Assembly (NCBI GenBank): GCA_002404865.1
Contig: DHKP01000007.1
Location: 62,001 to 126,000 of the forward strand
DNA length: 64,000 nt
Origin: Caryophanales bacterium UBA4691
GTDB lineage: Bacteria; Bacillota_I; Bacilli_A; RFN20; CAG-826
Reading direction: 5' to 3'
Part shown: positions 34,326 to 42,363 of the stretch, piece by piece
How the letters are laid out: the number at the start of each line of letters is the position of its first letter
How positions within the stretch are numbered: position 1 is the stretch's first letter
Position numbers and translations under genes: made by a program
Notes under the pieces: model-generated
Told to the model about the DNA's origin: nothing
Database searches by the model: none
The model's input: only the letters and a program-made list of their open reading frames with translations

Positions 34326-36202
34326 AAGCCAAGTTCCTCCTTCGAAAGTTGCGATAAAGCGATTGAGCGATAGGTCGCGCAGCGAGTAAGCAGCTCTTCA
34401 TGCTTTCCTTGATCGATGACATGACCGTTTTCTAAAACAAGAATTAAGTCCGCATCCATAATGGTTCCGATACGTTGAGCAACAATGACTTTTGTCGCAA
34501 AGGGGAAATATTCTTTTAAATTGCGCCGAACAATTAAATCCGTTTTGAAATCGAGCGCGCTAAAGGAATCATCGAAAACGAATAATTCGGGATTCATAGC
34601 AACCGCTCTAGCAATGCAAAGTCTTTGTCTTTGCCCGCCCGATACATTCGTTCCACCTTGCGAGATAGTGCTATCGTAGCCTTTCTCCATCTCATTCACA
34701 AAAGCATCAGCGCAAGCAATCATAGCGGCCTTTTTCATCTCTTCATCGCTTAATAAAGGGTTTCCCAAGCGGATATTGCTCGCGACAGTCCCAGAAAACA
34801 GCACGCCTTTTTGCGGAACAAAGCCAATCCGCCGGCGCATTTCTAGCTGGGATTGTTCTTTGACGTTTACCCCATCAAAAAGAACTTCGCCTTCATTCAC
34901 GTCATATAAACGAGCGATTAAATTAACCAGTGAGCTTTTCCCGCATCCCGTCGCCCCGATGATTGCTATCGTATCCCCTGCTTTAGCGGAAAAAGAAATG
35001 TGTTCAAGAATAGGCTTTTTGGCATCGGGATAAGCAAAAGTAACGTCTTTAAAAGCCAATGTCCCTTTTTCTTTAGGCTCAATTGGAGCAATTGGATCAA
35101 CAATGGAAGACTTCATATCAAGAACTTCGTTAATACGTTTAGCGCTCACTTGGGCACGAGGAAGGAACACGAATAGGAATAGAACCATCATAAACGACAT
35201 GACGATTTGCGTCGCAAGCATCATAAAAGCGCTAACTGTGGCATAGTCGATTTCGCCCGCGTTGATAAGATTCGCCCCTAGCCAATACATCGCTAGAGAA
35301 ACCCCGTCCATCACAATCATCATAAATGGATTGAGCAAGCCCATCGCCCGGAAGGTGAAGAGGTTGGTTTTGGTTAGATTGTCATTCGCCTCTTTGAATT
35401 TTTTTGCTTGATAATCTTCCGCATTATAAGCGCGGATGACACGCACGCCATTGAGACTTTCCCGGGTGACTAAATTAAGCCGGTCAATCAATTTTTGAGA
35501 TATTTTAAATTTAGGCATGACGGTAACCACTAATGTCGCTAAGCCAACAACGAGAATCAAAACCGCGACAATCGTTACCCAAGTTAAAGAAGCGCTCGTC
35601 GCATTAATTTTGCAAAACGCCCAAATCGCTGTAATCGGAGCAGCAAATGCCATTCTCATAATAATTAAAAATGCCATTGTCACTTGTTCGATATCGTTCG
35701 TGCTTCTCGTAACTAATGATGCCGTGGAAAACTTATTGATTTCGTTTAAAGAAAAGTGAGAAACCTTGTCATTGATTTCCTTGCGGAGATTCGTGACAAA
35801 AGAGGCGGTAATCGCGCTCGCTAAAACCGCGACAAGTGTGCCAGAAAGCATACTTCCGAAAGCAGTAAGAAGCATGAAAGACCCTTCGCGCCAAATATCC
35901 ATCGTAGAAGCGTCGCGAATCGAAGCGACCATGTTTAGCTCTTCCGCGCTTGCTTTCCCACTACTTGCCAAAACCGTATAAAAACTAGTCCACTCGTTCC
36001 CGGAAACTTGGTAAATTCCATAAAGAAGATCCCCCATTTTCTCAGGATGCCCATGAATATCCACATAATTGATGACGCTAATCAAAGAGGAAACGAAGTC
36101 GGTCATCTTCATTGTGCAATAAACCTGGAGAACCGTTAAACCAAGAATAATGAGGAGAAAAAGCCAATCAATCGGCCTAAATCGTTTGAGTAATTTAATC
36201 AT
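34322..36202 (-). CDS. ABC exporter subunit, A
   Basis: 626-residue partner of the preceding half-transporter. The membrane domain includes a long extracellular insert after helix 1 (about residues 35-85, GHPEKMGDLLYGIYQ...). ATPase motifs are GATGCGKSS (Walker A), NVSGGQRQR (canonical signature) and LFVFDDSFSALD, where the catalytic Glu is Asp. The switch position reads IVAQRIGT with Gln instead of His. The ATG at 36202 follows GGAGGGAAA; the longer open frame to 36481 runs through tRNA-Pro and is rejected. Confidence 0.92.
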   Translation of the reverse strand: MIKLLKRFRPIDWLFLLIILGLTVLQVYCTMKMTDFVSSLISVINYVDIHGHPEKMGDLLYGIYQVSGNEWTSFYTVLASSGKASAEELNMVASIRDASTMDIWREGSFMLLTAFGSMLSGTLVAVLASAITASFVTNLRKEINDKVSHFSLNEINKFSTASLVTRSTNDIEQVTMAFLIIMRMAFAAPITAIWAFCKINATSASLTWVTIVAVLILVVGLATLVVTVMPKFKISQKLIDRLNLVTRESLNGVRVIRAYNAEDYQAKKFKEANDNLTKTNLFTFRAMGLLNPFMMIVMDGVSLAMYWLGANLINAGEIDYATVSAFMMLATQIVMSFMMVLFLFVFLPRAQVSAKRINEVLDMKSSIVDPIAPIEPKEKGTLAFKDVTFAYPDAKKPILEHISFSAKAGDTIAIIGATGCGKSSLVNLIARLYDVNEGEVLFDGVNVKEQSQLEMRRRIGFVPQKGVLFSGTVASNIRLGNPLLSDEEMKKAAMIACADAFVNEMEKGYDSTISQGGTNVSGGQRQRLCIARAVAMNPELFVFDDSFSALDFKTDLIVRRNLKEYFPFATKVIVAQRIGTIMDADLILVLENGHVIDQGKHEELLTRCATYRSIALSQLSKEELGL

Positions 36203-36320
36203 AGTTTCCCTCCATAGGTTCTTCCAACTTCGTATAAACAAAAAACAATTGGTTTTTATTTGGAAATTTGACTTTCTTTCTAGAAAGACGGGTTTGATTA
36301 TAAACCTTATCGCACCTAAC

Positions 36321-36352
36321 AAAAAAGGCTTGATGCACTTTCTCACCAAGCC
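36321..36352 (-). terminator. Terminator of tRNA-Pro
   Basis: Minus strand GGCTTGGTG...CATCAAGCC (one wobble) then TTTTTT. Confidence 0.88.
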
Positions 36353-36363
36353 AACATTTTTAT

Positions 36364-36441
36364 TGGTCGGGATACTCAGATTCGAACTGAGGGTCTTCTG
36401 CTCCCAAAGCAGACGCGGTAACCAAGCTGCGCTATATCCCG
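36364..36441 (-). tRNA. tRNA-Pro (TGG)
   Basis: Acceptor CGGGATA/TATCCCG, anticodon loop TTTGGGA with TGG between CTGC/GCAG arms, GTTCGAATC T-arm, encoded CCA. Own promoter at 36453-36481 and terminator at 36321-36352. Confidence 0.96.
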
Positions 36442-36452
36442 AGCGCTCGAAT

Positions 36453-36481
36453 ATTATCCTCACTAAAGAGGGAAAATACAA
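36453..36481 (-). promoter_or_regulatory. Promoter of tRNA-Pro
   Basis: TTGTAT (36476-36481), 17-bp spacer, GATAAT (36453-36458) on the minus strand. Confidence 0.65.
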
Positions 36482-36503
36482 GGGGAAAATTTTCTAAATT
36501 CTA

Positions 36504-36531
36504 AAAGAAAAAGCCTAGCAAGTGCTAGACT
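36504..36531 (-). terminator. Terminator of tRNA-Cys/tRNA-Arg transcript
   Basis: AGTCTAGCA/TGCTAGGCT stem (one wobble) with a 2-nt gap, followed by TTTTTCTTTT on the minus strand. Confidence 0.85.
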
Positions 36532-36541
36532 TTGTGTACAT

Positions 36542-36618
36542 TGGCGCGCCAGACAAGATTCGAACTCGTGACCCACAGATTCGTAGTCTGTTACTCTATC
36601 CAGCTGAGCTACTGGCGC
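36542..36618 (-). tRNA. tRNA-Arg (ACG)
   Basis: Acceptor GCGCCAG/CTGGCGC, anticodon loop CTACGAA (ACG, wobble A34 normally converted to inosine by TadA), GTTCGAATC T-arm, encoded CCA. Probably cotranscribed with tRNA-Cys upstream. Confidence 0.96.
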
Positions 36619-36685
36619 ATTGGCTATCAACATTGACAGCGCGTATTACTATAGTCATCCTCTTAACGAGAATCAACCATTAAAT

Positions 36686-36759
36686 TGGAGCTTCCGGGCG
36701 GGATCGAACCGCCGGTCAAGGATTTGCAGTCCCATGCCTTACCGCTTGGCTACGGAAGC
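36686..36759 (-). tRNA. tRNA-Cys (GCA)
   Basis: Acceptor GCTTCCG/CGGAAGC with U73 discriminator as expected for Cys, anticodon loop CTGCAAA, encoded CCA. First gene of a tRNA-Cys/tRNA-Arg unit. Confidence 0.96.
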
Positions 36760-36769
36760 AGCGAAACGG

Positions 36770-36799
36770 ATTATAGCACCACTCCGCTACTTTAATCAA
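36770..36799 (-). promoter_or_regulatory. Promoter of tRNA-Cys/tRNA-Arg
   Basis: TTGATT (36794-36799), 18-bp spacer, TATAAT (36770-36775) on the minus strand, ~7 nt before the likely start. Confidence 0.7.
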
Positions 36800-36821
36800 T
36801 TATTTCTCGGTGAAAACCGCG

Positions 36822-36847
36822 AAAAAAAGCCCCCGAAATCCAGGGGC
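36822..36847 (-). terminator. Terminator of the potABCD operon
   Basis: GCCCC-TGGATTTC-GGGGGC stem followed by TTTTTTT on the minus strand, 7 bp after the potD stop. Confidence 0.9.
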
Positions 36848-36853
36848 AATTTT

Positions 36854-38770
36854 TTAAGGGGCTTTCCTTTCAAGCCGACGATTCTTTCTTAATTTTTTAT
36901 TGGCGATTTTGTATCCCATGTATAAGCCGAAGGCAACTAAAATCGTAGTAACTTCAATGGAAAGAACAATTGCTACCCATAAAGGAACGCTCCCGCTTTT
37001 AACGCTTTCCCACATCTTCAAAACGTAACTATTGTTCTCGCCATAATCTTCCATGATGCAAAGCTTAGGAAGTAGTTCCTTTGGGGGGTATTGGGCATAA
37101 AACCCTCGACCCACCATAACGGTTTCTAACTCTCCAGCAAGGTTTTTGCCAGTCACCTCTTCATAGCTATCGCTATAGAAAATAGCGTCTATTCCATCTT
37201 GATAATCGCTGTCTTCTTTGTAAGATCCATCAAAGAAATAGGTCAAGTCGACTTGGGTCCAACCTTCTTCTTTAGCAATTTCTCCCCAACTCGAGGCATT
37301 CCCGTCGATGACAGGGGTATAGAAATCACTTCCCGTCATATCTAGCTCTCCGAAATCAATCGTGTGCGTTTCACCGTTAACTTCTTTTTCTAACGTTCCT
37401 GAGCCATCTTTAAATAGCGGTTCATCGTTTTCGTCATAATAATAGTCATCGGCGGTTTCGTCATAAGCATAAATATAGTAACTACGAGGATCATACCATT
37501 GACGAACGAGTTCCAAAATATCGTCACCCGCGATAAAAGGGGTATAGCCAATATAATCCATGTTTTGGGCGGCGATAGTGGGATTGGAGATAAAGTCGAT
37601 AAATTTTTGGGCGTATTCTTGGTTTTTGCAGTCCTTAAGCATCACCCAACCATCAAACCAGATGTTGCCACCGGTTTTTGGTATTGAATAATATAAATGC
37701 GTTCCAAGCGTTTCAGCAGTATCGATTGAGTAGACGGCATCGCCACTCCACGCCATACCGATTCCAGAAAGCTTTCCGTCCAAAATATCGCTTTTGCCAC
37801 TATCGACTTCTAATCCATAAGAATTCGCGCGCAGAGAAGAAAGAACGTCTTCAATCGAAGAAATGATCGATTCAGCCGTCGCGTTTCCCTCTAACCCATA
37901 CTTTTTGCAAAGCGCATTAAAATCATCGATATGAGAAATGTTATTGAAGATAGTTGAGATTTCCTTGTTGTATTCGGATTCGCTAATTTCATGATTCTCG
38001 AATTTTTGGAGAATTTTCGTAAAAAGTCCGTCGTAGCATTTCATCAAGCCAACCGAATAAGTGTCACGCATGGAGTCCTTGATTTGAAAACTGCCTTGAT
38101 AATTTTTGTTCCAAAGGGCGTTCCAATCATTCATTTGGACTTTCACGTCGCTAGATGTTAATAAGGGATCCCCGTTTTCATCCGTTTGCTTTAAAAAACG
38201 ATAGAATTCAGGATTATAGATAATACCAAGCGTCCCCCACATATAGCCTCTAGCGTAGTCGTTTAAGGTAGCGATTGTCCCATCGGGGAGTTTTGCGGAT
38301 ATCGTTTTAAAAACGTCCTGGAGATAAGGAGAAGCATAAAGAGAATAATTGTCTTCCCATCCTTTTGTGCGGTCTCCATATAATTTGATGCGGTCTTCCC
38401 CACTAGCAAAAGGGATGCACATTCCTTTGCTCATCATCTTTTGGATCATGTAATCGCTAGGGCACACCAAATCGTAACTCGCTGAACCGGTTTCTAACTG
38501 TGAAAGCATGATTTCGTTAGTATCGAAGACATCGTAAGTAATATCCAATGTAACGCCGTCAGTTTCTTTGACATATTTCTTAAATTCTTCGATAACGCCA
38601 TCTCCGTTTTCTTCTTTGTAAATATAATCGTTCGAATTATAAATCTTAAGTGTCGTTACCGCTTCATTTGCTTTAGAAAGATGGGCAATAACATTACTAG
38701 GCAAGGCTTTCGCACTCGTTCCTAGAAACAAGAAAGAGGATAAAGAAAGGGCAAGTAGCTGGCTGATCAT
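36854..38770 (-). CDS. potD: Spermidine/putrescine-binding protein PotD, membrane-anchored
   Basis: 638-residue extracellular polyamine-binding protein, nearly twice the usual ~350. It has an N-terminal signal sequence (LLALSLSSFLFLGTSAKA) with no lipobox Cys, the fold start TLKIYNSNDYIY, DLVCPSDYMIQKM and GGNIWFDGWVM, which are PotD-like. The extra length comprises inserts at ~185-270 and ~400-560. A C-terminal membrane helix (~598-620) and a basic tail anchor the protein at the far end, replacing the usual lipid anchor. The ATG overlaps the potC stop (ATGA). In some Firmicutes PotC and PotD are fused; here they are separate. Confidence 0.9.
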   Translation of the reverse strand: MISQLLALSLSSFLFLGTSAKALPSNVIAHLSKANEAVTTLKIYNSNDYIYKEENGDGVIEEFKKYVKETDGVTLDITYDVFDTNEIMLSQLETGSASYDLVCPSDYMIQKMMSKGMCIPFASGEDRIKLYGDRTKGWEDNYSLYASPYLQDVFKTISAKLPDGTIATLNDYARGYMWGTLGIIYNPEFYRFLKQTDENGDPLLTSSDVKVQMNDWNALWNKNYQGSFQIKDSMRDTYSVGLMKCYDGLFTKILQKFENHEISESEYNKEISTIFNNISHIDDFNALCKKYGLEGNATAESIISSIEDVLSSLRANSYGLEVDSGKSDILDGKLSGIGMAWSGDAVYSIDTAETLGTHLYYSIPKTGGNIWFDGWVMLKDCKNQEYAQKFIDFISNPTIAAQNMDYIGYTPFIAGDDILELVRQWYDPRSYYIYAYDETADDYYYDENDEPLFKDGSGTLEKEVNGETHTIDFGELDMTGSDFYTPVIDGNASSWGEIAKEEGWTQVDLTYFFDGSYKEDSDYQDGIDAIFYSDSYEEVTGKNLAGELETVMVGRGFYAQYPPKELLPKLCIMEDYGENNSYVLKMWESVKSGSVPLWVAIVLSIEVTTILVAFGLYMGYKIANKKLRKNRRLERKAP

Positions 38771-39642
38771 AATTTTGCTCTCCTTTCTGCGTGTTTGTCC
38801 ACGCTTTTTCCTTTGCGTGAGCCATAGATGCTATAAACGACAACGACGAGGATCACGAGTAAGAAAATAATCGTGCAAAGCGCCCTCATCTTGGCAGGTA
38901 AAGGTTTTTTCTTAATGATAGATTCAACGTAAGTCGAAATGGTTTCAATCTTCCCTTGTCCGCTTAATAAGCCGGGGCCGGAAGTAAAAGCCGTCACGAT
39001 AAAATCGTCCAAAGAAAGGGTAACAGAAAGTAAAAATCCGCTGAATACGCCAGGCATAATCTCTGGAAGAACCGCTTTTCTTAGAGCTTGATGAGGGGTG
39101 CATCCGCAATCCAATGCCGCTTCATATAAAGCGGGATCCATTTGAATTAGCTTCGGCTTAACGGAAAGGTAGACAAAAGGGGTTGTCAAGACTAGATGCC
39201 CAATTAGCAAAGTCCAAAAAGAGAACTGCATATCCTTGAATACATAAGTTCCAAGGAAAACGAACATAATGGTAAGAGATAAAGCAATAACGATTTCAGG
39301 GTTCACAACCGGAATTTGTGTCGTGAATTCAATTCCGCGCTTCACGCGCTTTTTGCATTCGTGCGCCCCAATTGCCCCGATTGTTCCTAAGAAAGTAGCG
39401 ACTGTCGCGCTAATTAAAGCGATAATCACAGTATTTCCAATCGCGATTTGCACTTTTTGATCAACGAATAGCTCCGAATATAAATCAAAAGTGAAGCCGT
39501 TCCAAATACCTAGTTTTGGGGAATCCGTGAAGGAAAAGATAACGAGGACAAGAATCGGCGCGTACATCAAAGCAAGCAACGCCCAAATGTAAGATAACCC
39601 TCCAACTTTTTGAAGGCGCTCTTTGGTTTCTTTTTTTACCAT
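38767..39642 (-). CDS. potC: Spermidine/putrescine ABC permease PotC
   Basis: 291-residue inner-membrane permease with about six helices. The N-terminal LMYAPILVLVIFSFTDSP and the cytoplasmic EAA loop (YEAALDCGCTPHQALRKAVLPEIMPG) are typical of PotC, and TLSLDDFIVTAFTSGPG is its hallmark. It overlaps potB by 7 bp and potD by 4 bp. It forms the channel with PotB for polyamine import energised by PotA. Confidence 0.95.
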   Translation of the reverse strand: MVKKETKERLQKVGGLSYIWALLALMYAPILVLVIFSFTDSPKLGIWNGFTFDLYSELFVDQKVQIAIGNTVIIALISATVATFLGTIGAIGAHECKKRVKRGIEFTTQIPVVNPEIVIALSLTIMFVFLGTYVFKDMQFSFWTLLIGHLVLTTPFVYLSVKPKLIQMDPALYEAALDCGCTPHQALRKAVLPEIMPGVFSGFLLSVTLSLDDFIVTAFTSGPGLLSGQGKIETISTYVESIIKKKPLPAKMRALCTIIFLLVILVVVVYSIYGSRKGKSVDKHAERRAKL

Positions 39643-40481
39643 AAGTTACCTCCTCTAGCTTCCGCCGCATCACTCCCAGAAAAACGATGAGTCAAAAGCA
39701 TGCTGATGCCAATAATAAAGAGCATAATAAGCGCCATAAAGCTTCCTTCGCTCCACTGGGAATTTGTAAAATTCAGATAAATCGAGTTGCCAAACAAAGT
39801 GATTTTGCCTTCGCTTAAAGTATCGCTGATAACATAAGAGCTCATGACCGGCATAAACACCATTTCGGCGGCGCTAACAATGCCGGGAAGAGACTGGGGG
39901 AGAACGCTTTTAATGAAGGTTTGAAAAGGGTTTGCCCCCAAATCCGCTGCTGCTTCTACTTGCGATTTATCAAGTTTAAGCATCGTCGTATATAAAGGAA
40001 GAATCGTAAAAGGCAAATAGTTATAGACCATCCCGATTAAAGTTGCCGTCCAAGGATAATCCCCTCCCGCTAAGCCAATCCAAAGGAGCAAGTCGCGTGT
40101 TGCGCCAGTGCGGATGACGAAATTGATCCACATTGGCATAATAAATAGAAGGACAAGGACAGCGTTTTTATTGTATTTACGATTGGCTAGAAAATAGGCG
40201 GCCGGATAGCCGAGTAATAGGCAAATAATCGTTGTTTGTAGCCCAACAAATAAGGACATGAGCAAAACGTTCCATTTGCTCGCTATCGTGAAGAAACTAA
40301 CGACAGCCGCAAAAGAGAAATTCCCACTACTATCGGTAAAAGCATACCAAACGATAAGCAAAAGCGGAACGATGACAAACAATATTAGGAATAGAGCGTA
40401 AGGTATTGCTAAGTTTTTCCGCTTTAAGGCGAAGAAAGAGGCGAATCTCCCCTTTCTTTCTTCTTTAGTCAGCGACTTCAT
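39636..40481 (-). CDS. potB: Spermidine/putrescine ABC permease PotB
   Basis: 281-residue permease with six helices. IPYALFLILFVIVPLLLIVWYAFTD-type start, then MWINFVIRT and the EAA loop VEAAADLGANPFQTFIKSVLPQSLPG, which contacts PotA. It overlaps potA by 17 bp and potC by 7 bp. Functions with PotA, PotC and PotD in polyamine import. Confidence 0.95.
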   Translation of the reverse strand: MKSLTKEERKGRFASFFALKRKNLAIPYALFLILFVIVPLLLIVWYAFTDSSGNFSFAAVVSFFTIASKWNVLLMSLFVGLQTTIICLLLGYPAAYFLANRKYNKNAVLVLLFIMPMWINFVIRTGATRDLLLWIGLAGGDYPWTATLIGMVYNYLPFTILPLYTTMLKLDKSQVEAAADLGANPFQTFIKSVLPQSLPGIVSAAEMVFMPVMSSYVISDTLSEGKITLFGNSIYLNFTNSQWSEGSFMALIMLFIIGISMLLTHRFSGSDAAEARGGNLW

Positions 40482-41991
40482 AGTTAGAAATGTCTTTTTT
40501 GAGTTTGACTTTGAAGTTTTCTTTAGCGATGTCGACGCTCACAACATCGTCAAGATTCCATTCATAAGGAGAATTAACAATAAAGTCTTCCTCTTCTTCG
40601 GTGCGGATAATGTATTGATAATGATCGCCTTTATAGACACTGGAGATGATTTTACCCTGCGCTTTTCCGCTAGAGAGGTCATCGCTCATCGATACGGAGT
40701 CAAAGGCGCAAGAAAGGGTGATTTCCGCATCTGTCAAATCGTACTTCTTTTTGCTCTTAGGATCGAATAAATATCCATCTTCATCTATGACGCTTCCTTT
40801 TAATAGTTGAGTCAAATCAGCATCAAAAGGATCGCTTCCGATATAAACATGGCCATCTTTATCGATATAAGATTCGCCCCAAACATTGAGGGAAACGTCC
40901 TTATGCATGACTTGCAGATTCTCTGGGTCGACCGAGATATAAACCTTGGTGCCCACTTTTCTTGCTCTATGATCGCGACACGTCATTTCCGCTTTTCCAA
41001 TTTCAATGACGTAGCTATAGTCTTCGCCTTTGAAGACCGCGCTCGTAATGGTTCCAGAAACATTTCCGCCTTCTTTTTCACTCAAAATAACGTCCTCGGG
41101 GCGGATAACGACGTCAACCTTCTCATTAAGTGCGAAATTATCAACGCAATCCCATTTCGCACCGAGGAAATGCACTTTCTTTTCCCCTGCCATTGTGCCG
41201 TTATAGATATTGCTTTCCCCGATAAAATCAGCAACGTAAGCGTTCACCGGCTCATTATAGATGTCTTCAGGAGTACCAACTTGCTGAATTTCGCCATCAC
41301 TCATGACGACAATCGTATCGCTCATCGTGAGAGCTTCTTCTTGGTCGTGGGTGACATAAATAAAAGTAATGCCTAACTTTTTATGCATTTCCTTTAATTC
41401 GATTTGCATATCTTTGCGCATCTTGTGGTCAAGAGCGCTAAGAGGTTCGTCGAGTAACAAAACTTCCGGTTCAAGAACGATGGCGCGTGCAATGGCAACT
41501 CGCTGTTGCTGACCGCCAGACAAAGTATTGATGTTGCGGTCTTCCATTTCGCTAAGATCGACAATTTCTAAGGCTTTCGCCACTTTATCATCGATTTCTT
41601 TCACCGAAAGGTGTTTTAATTTCGTGACTTTCTCACCTTTTCGATTGGTCATAGTCACAGGAACCTTCTTTAATTTAAGACCAAACGCAACGTTATCGTA
41701 AACATCCAAATAAGGAAATAAGGCATAGTGCTGAAAAACCGTATTAATCGGTCGCTTATAAGGGGGAAGGGTCGTAATATCCTCCCCATTCAGCAAAATC
41801 TTTCCTTTTGTCGGAATATCGAAACCGGCAATCATCCTTAAAGTCGTGGATTTTCCACAACCTGAAGGGCCAAGGAGTGTTACAAATTCTCCCTTTTTGA
41901 TGTCCAAATTAAAATCCTCAACGGCCACAAAACTACCGCCGTCGAATTCTTTGCGGACATGCTGTAACGAAATGATGGTATTAGCGTCCAT
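40465..41991 (-). CDS. potA: Spermidine/putrescine ABC ATPase PotA, extended
   Basis: 508 residues against ~350-380 in the family. The ATPase domain has GPSGCGKST (Walker A), TVFQHYALFPYLDVYDNV (Q-loop), LSGGQQQRVAIARA (signature), VLLLDEPLSALD (Walker B) and the switch THDQEEAL. The C-terminal regulatory part carries a TOBE unit (VVIRPEDVILSE, GTITSAVFKGEDYSYVIE) and a second, related unit further on (GKIISSVYKGDHYQYIIR), separated by ~100 residues. The second copy explains the length. The start follows GGGAGGCAATGCG. A promoter lies at 42077-42105. Confidence 0.93.
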   Translation of the reverse strand: MDANTIISLQHVRKEFDGGSFVAVEDFNLDIKKGEFVTLLGPSGCGKSTTLRMIAGFDIPTKGKILLNGEDITTLPPYKRPINTVFQHYALFPYLDVYDNVAFGLKLKKVPVTMTNRKGEKVTKLKHLSVKEIDDKVAKALEIVDLSEMEDRNINTLSGGQQQRVAIARAIVLEPEVLLLDEPLSALDHKMRKDMQIELKEMHKKLGITFIYVTHDQEEALTMSDTIVVMSDGEIQQVGTPEDIYNEPVNAYVADFIGESNIYNGTMAGEKKVHFLGAKWDCVDNFALNEKVDVVIRPEDVILSEKEGGNVSGTITSAVFKGEDYSYVIEIGKAEMTCRDHRARKVGTKVYISVDPENLQVMHKDVSLNVWGESYIDKDGHVYIGSDPFDADLTQLLKGSVIDEDGYLFDPKSKKKYDLTDAEITLSCAFDSVSMSDDLSSGKAQGKIISSVYKGDHYQYIIRTEEEEDFIVNSPYEWNLDDVVSVDIAKENFKVKLKKDISNYEVAD

Positions 41992-42076
41992 CGCATTGCC
42001 TCCCTTTCTTTAAAGAAACAACCAACAAATGCCAAGCGCACCCTCTCAAAACGAGCAGGCATATTTGACGGCGAAA

Positions 42077-42105
42077 AATATGGACCAAAAAGAGGGTAAA
42101 ATCAA
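42077..42105 (-). promoter_or_regulatory. Promoter of potABCD
   Basis: TTGATT (42100-42105), 17-bp spacer, CATATT (42077-42082) on the minus strand. Confidence 0.55.
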
Positions 42106-42329
42106 TAACTTTTTTCATATTTTTTTCGCTGGTGCTTTTCCGGAGCGGAATTCAAAAAAGAAAAAGTGGGCTTTCTTTCGGCCGTTTCTAGTCAATTCAA
42201 TGTTTTTTTATCGCAAAAAAATCTTTAAGATTTCGCAAGTTTTTACACGAAAAAAGGGGATGATTATTCTCCCGCGCTTTTCTCTAACGTTTTCCGTCCC
42301 ACTTTTTTAGCAAATTTTCTCATAATTTC

Positions 42330-42357
42330 TTGACCGAAATTAGTAGCAAGCTAAACT
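42330..42357 (+). promoter_or_regulatory. Leaderless promoter of the thioredoxin-like lipoprotein gene
   Basis: TTGACC (42330-42335), 16-bp spacer, TAAACT (42352-42357), ACTTTT, ATG at 42364. One of the clearest cases of a -10 box set 6 nt from the start codon. Confidence 0.75.
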
Positions 42358-42363
42358 ACTTTT

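Larger units (their letters stand above)
41992..42363. other. Divergent intergenic region between potA and the lipoprotein gene
   Basis: 372 bp without a gene. It holds the potABCD promoter (42077-42105) with a ~75-nt leader, an AAATCTT-T-AAGATTT inverted repeat (42219-42233) between the two promoters that could be an operator, and the lipoprotein promoter (42330-42357). I see no riboswitch. Confidence 0.6.

Noticed and set aside
36203..36481. Longer start of the ABC exporter gene
   Set aside because: The frame runs through tRNA-Pro; the ATG at 36202 has GGAGGGAAA and the family N-terminus.
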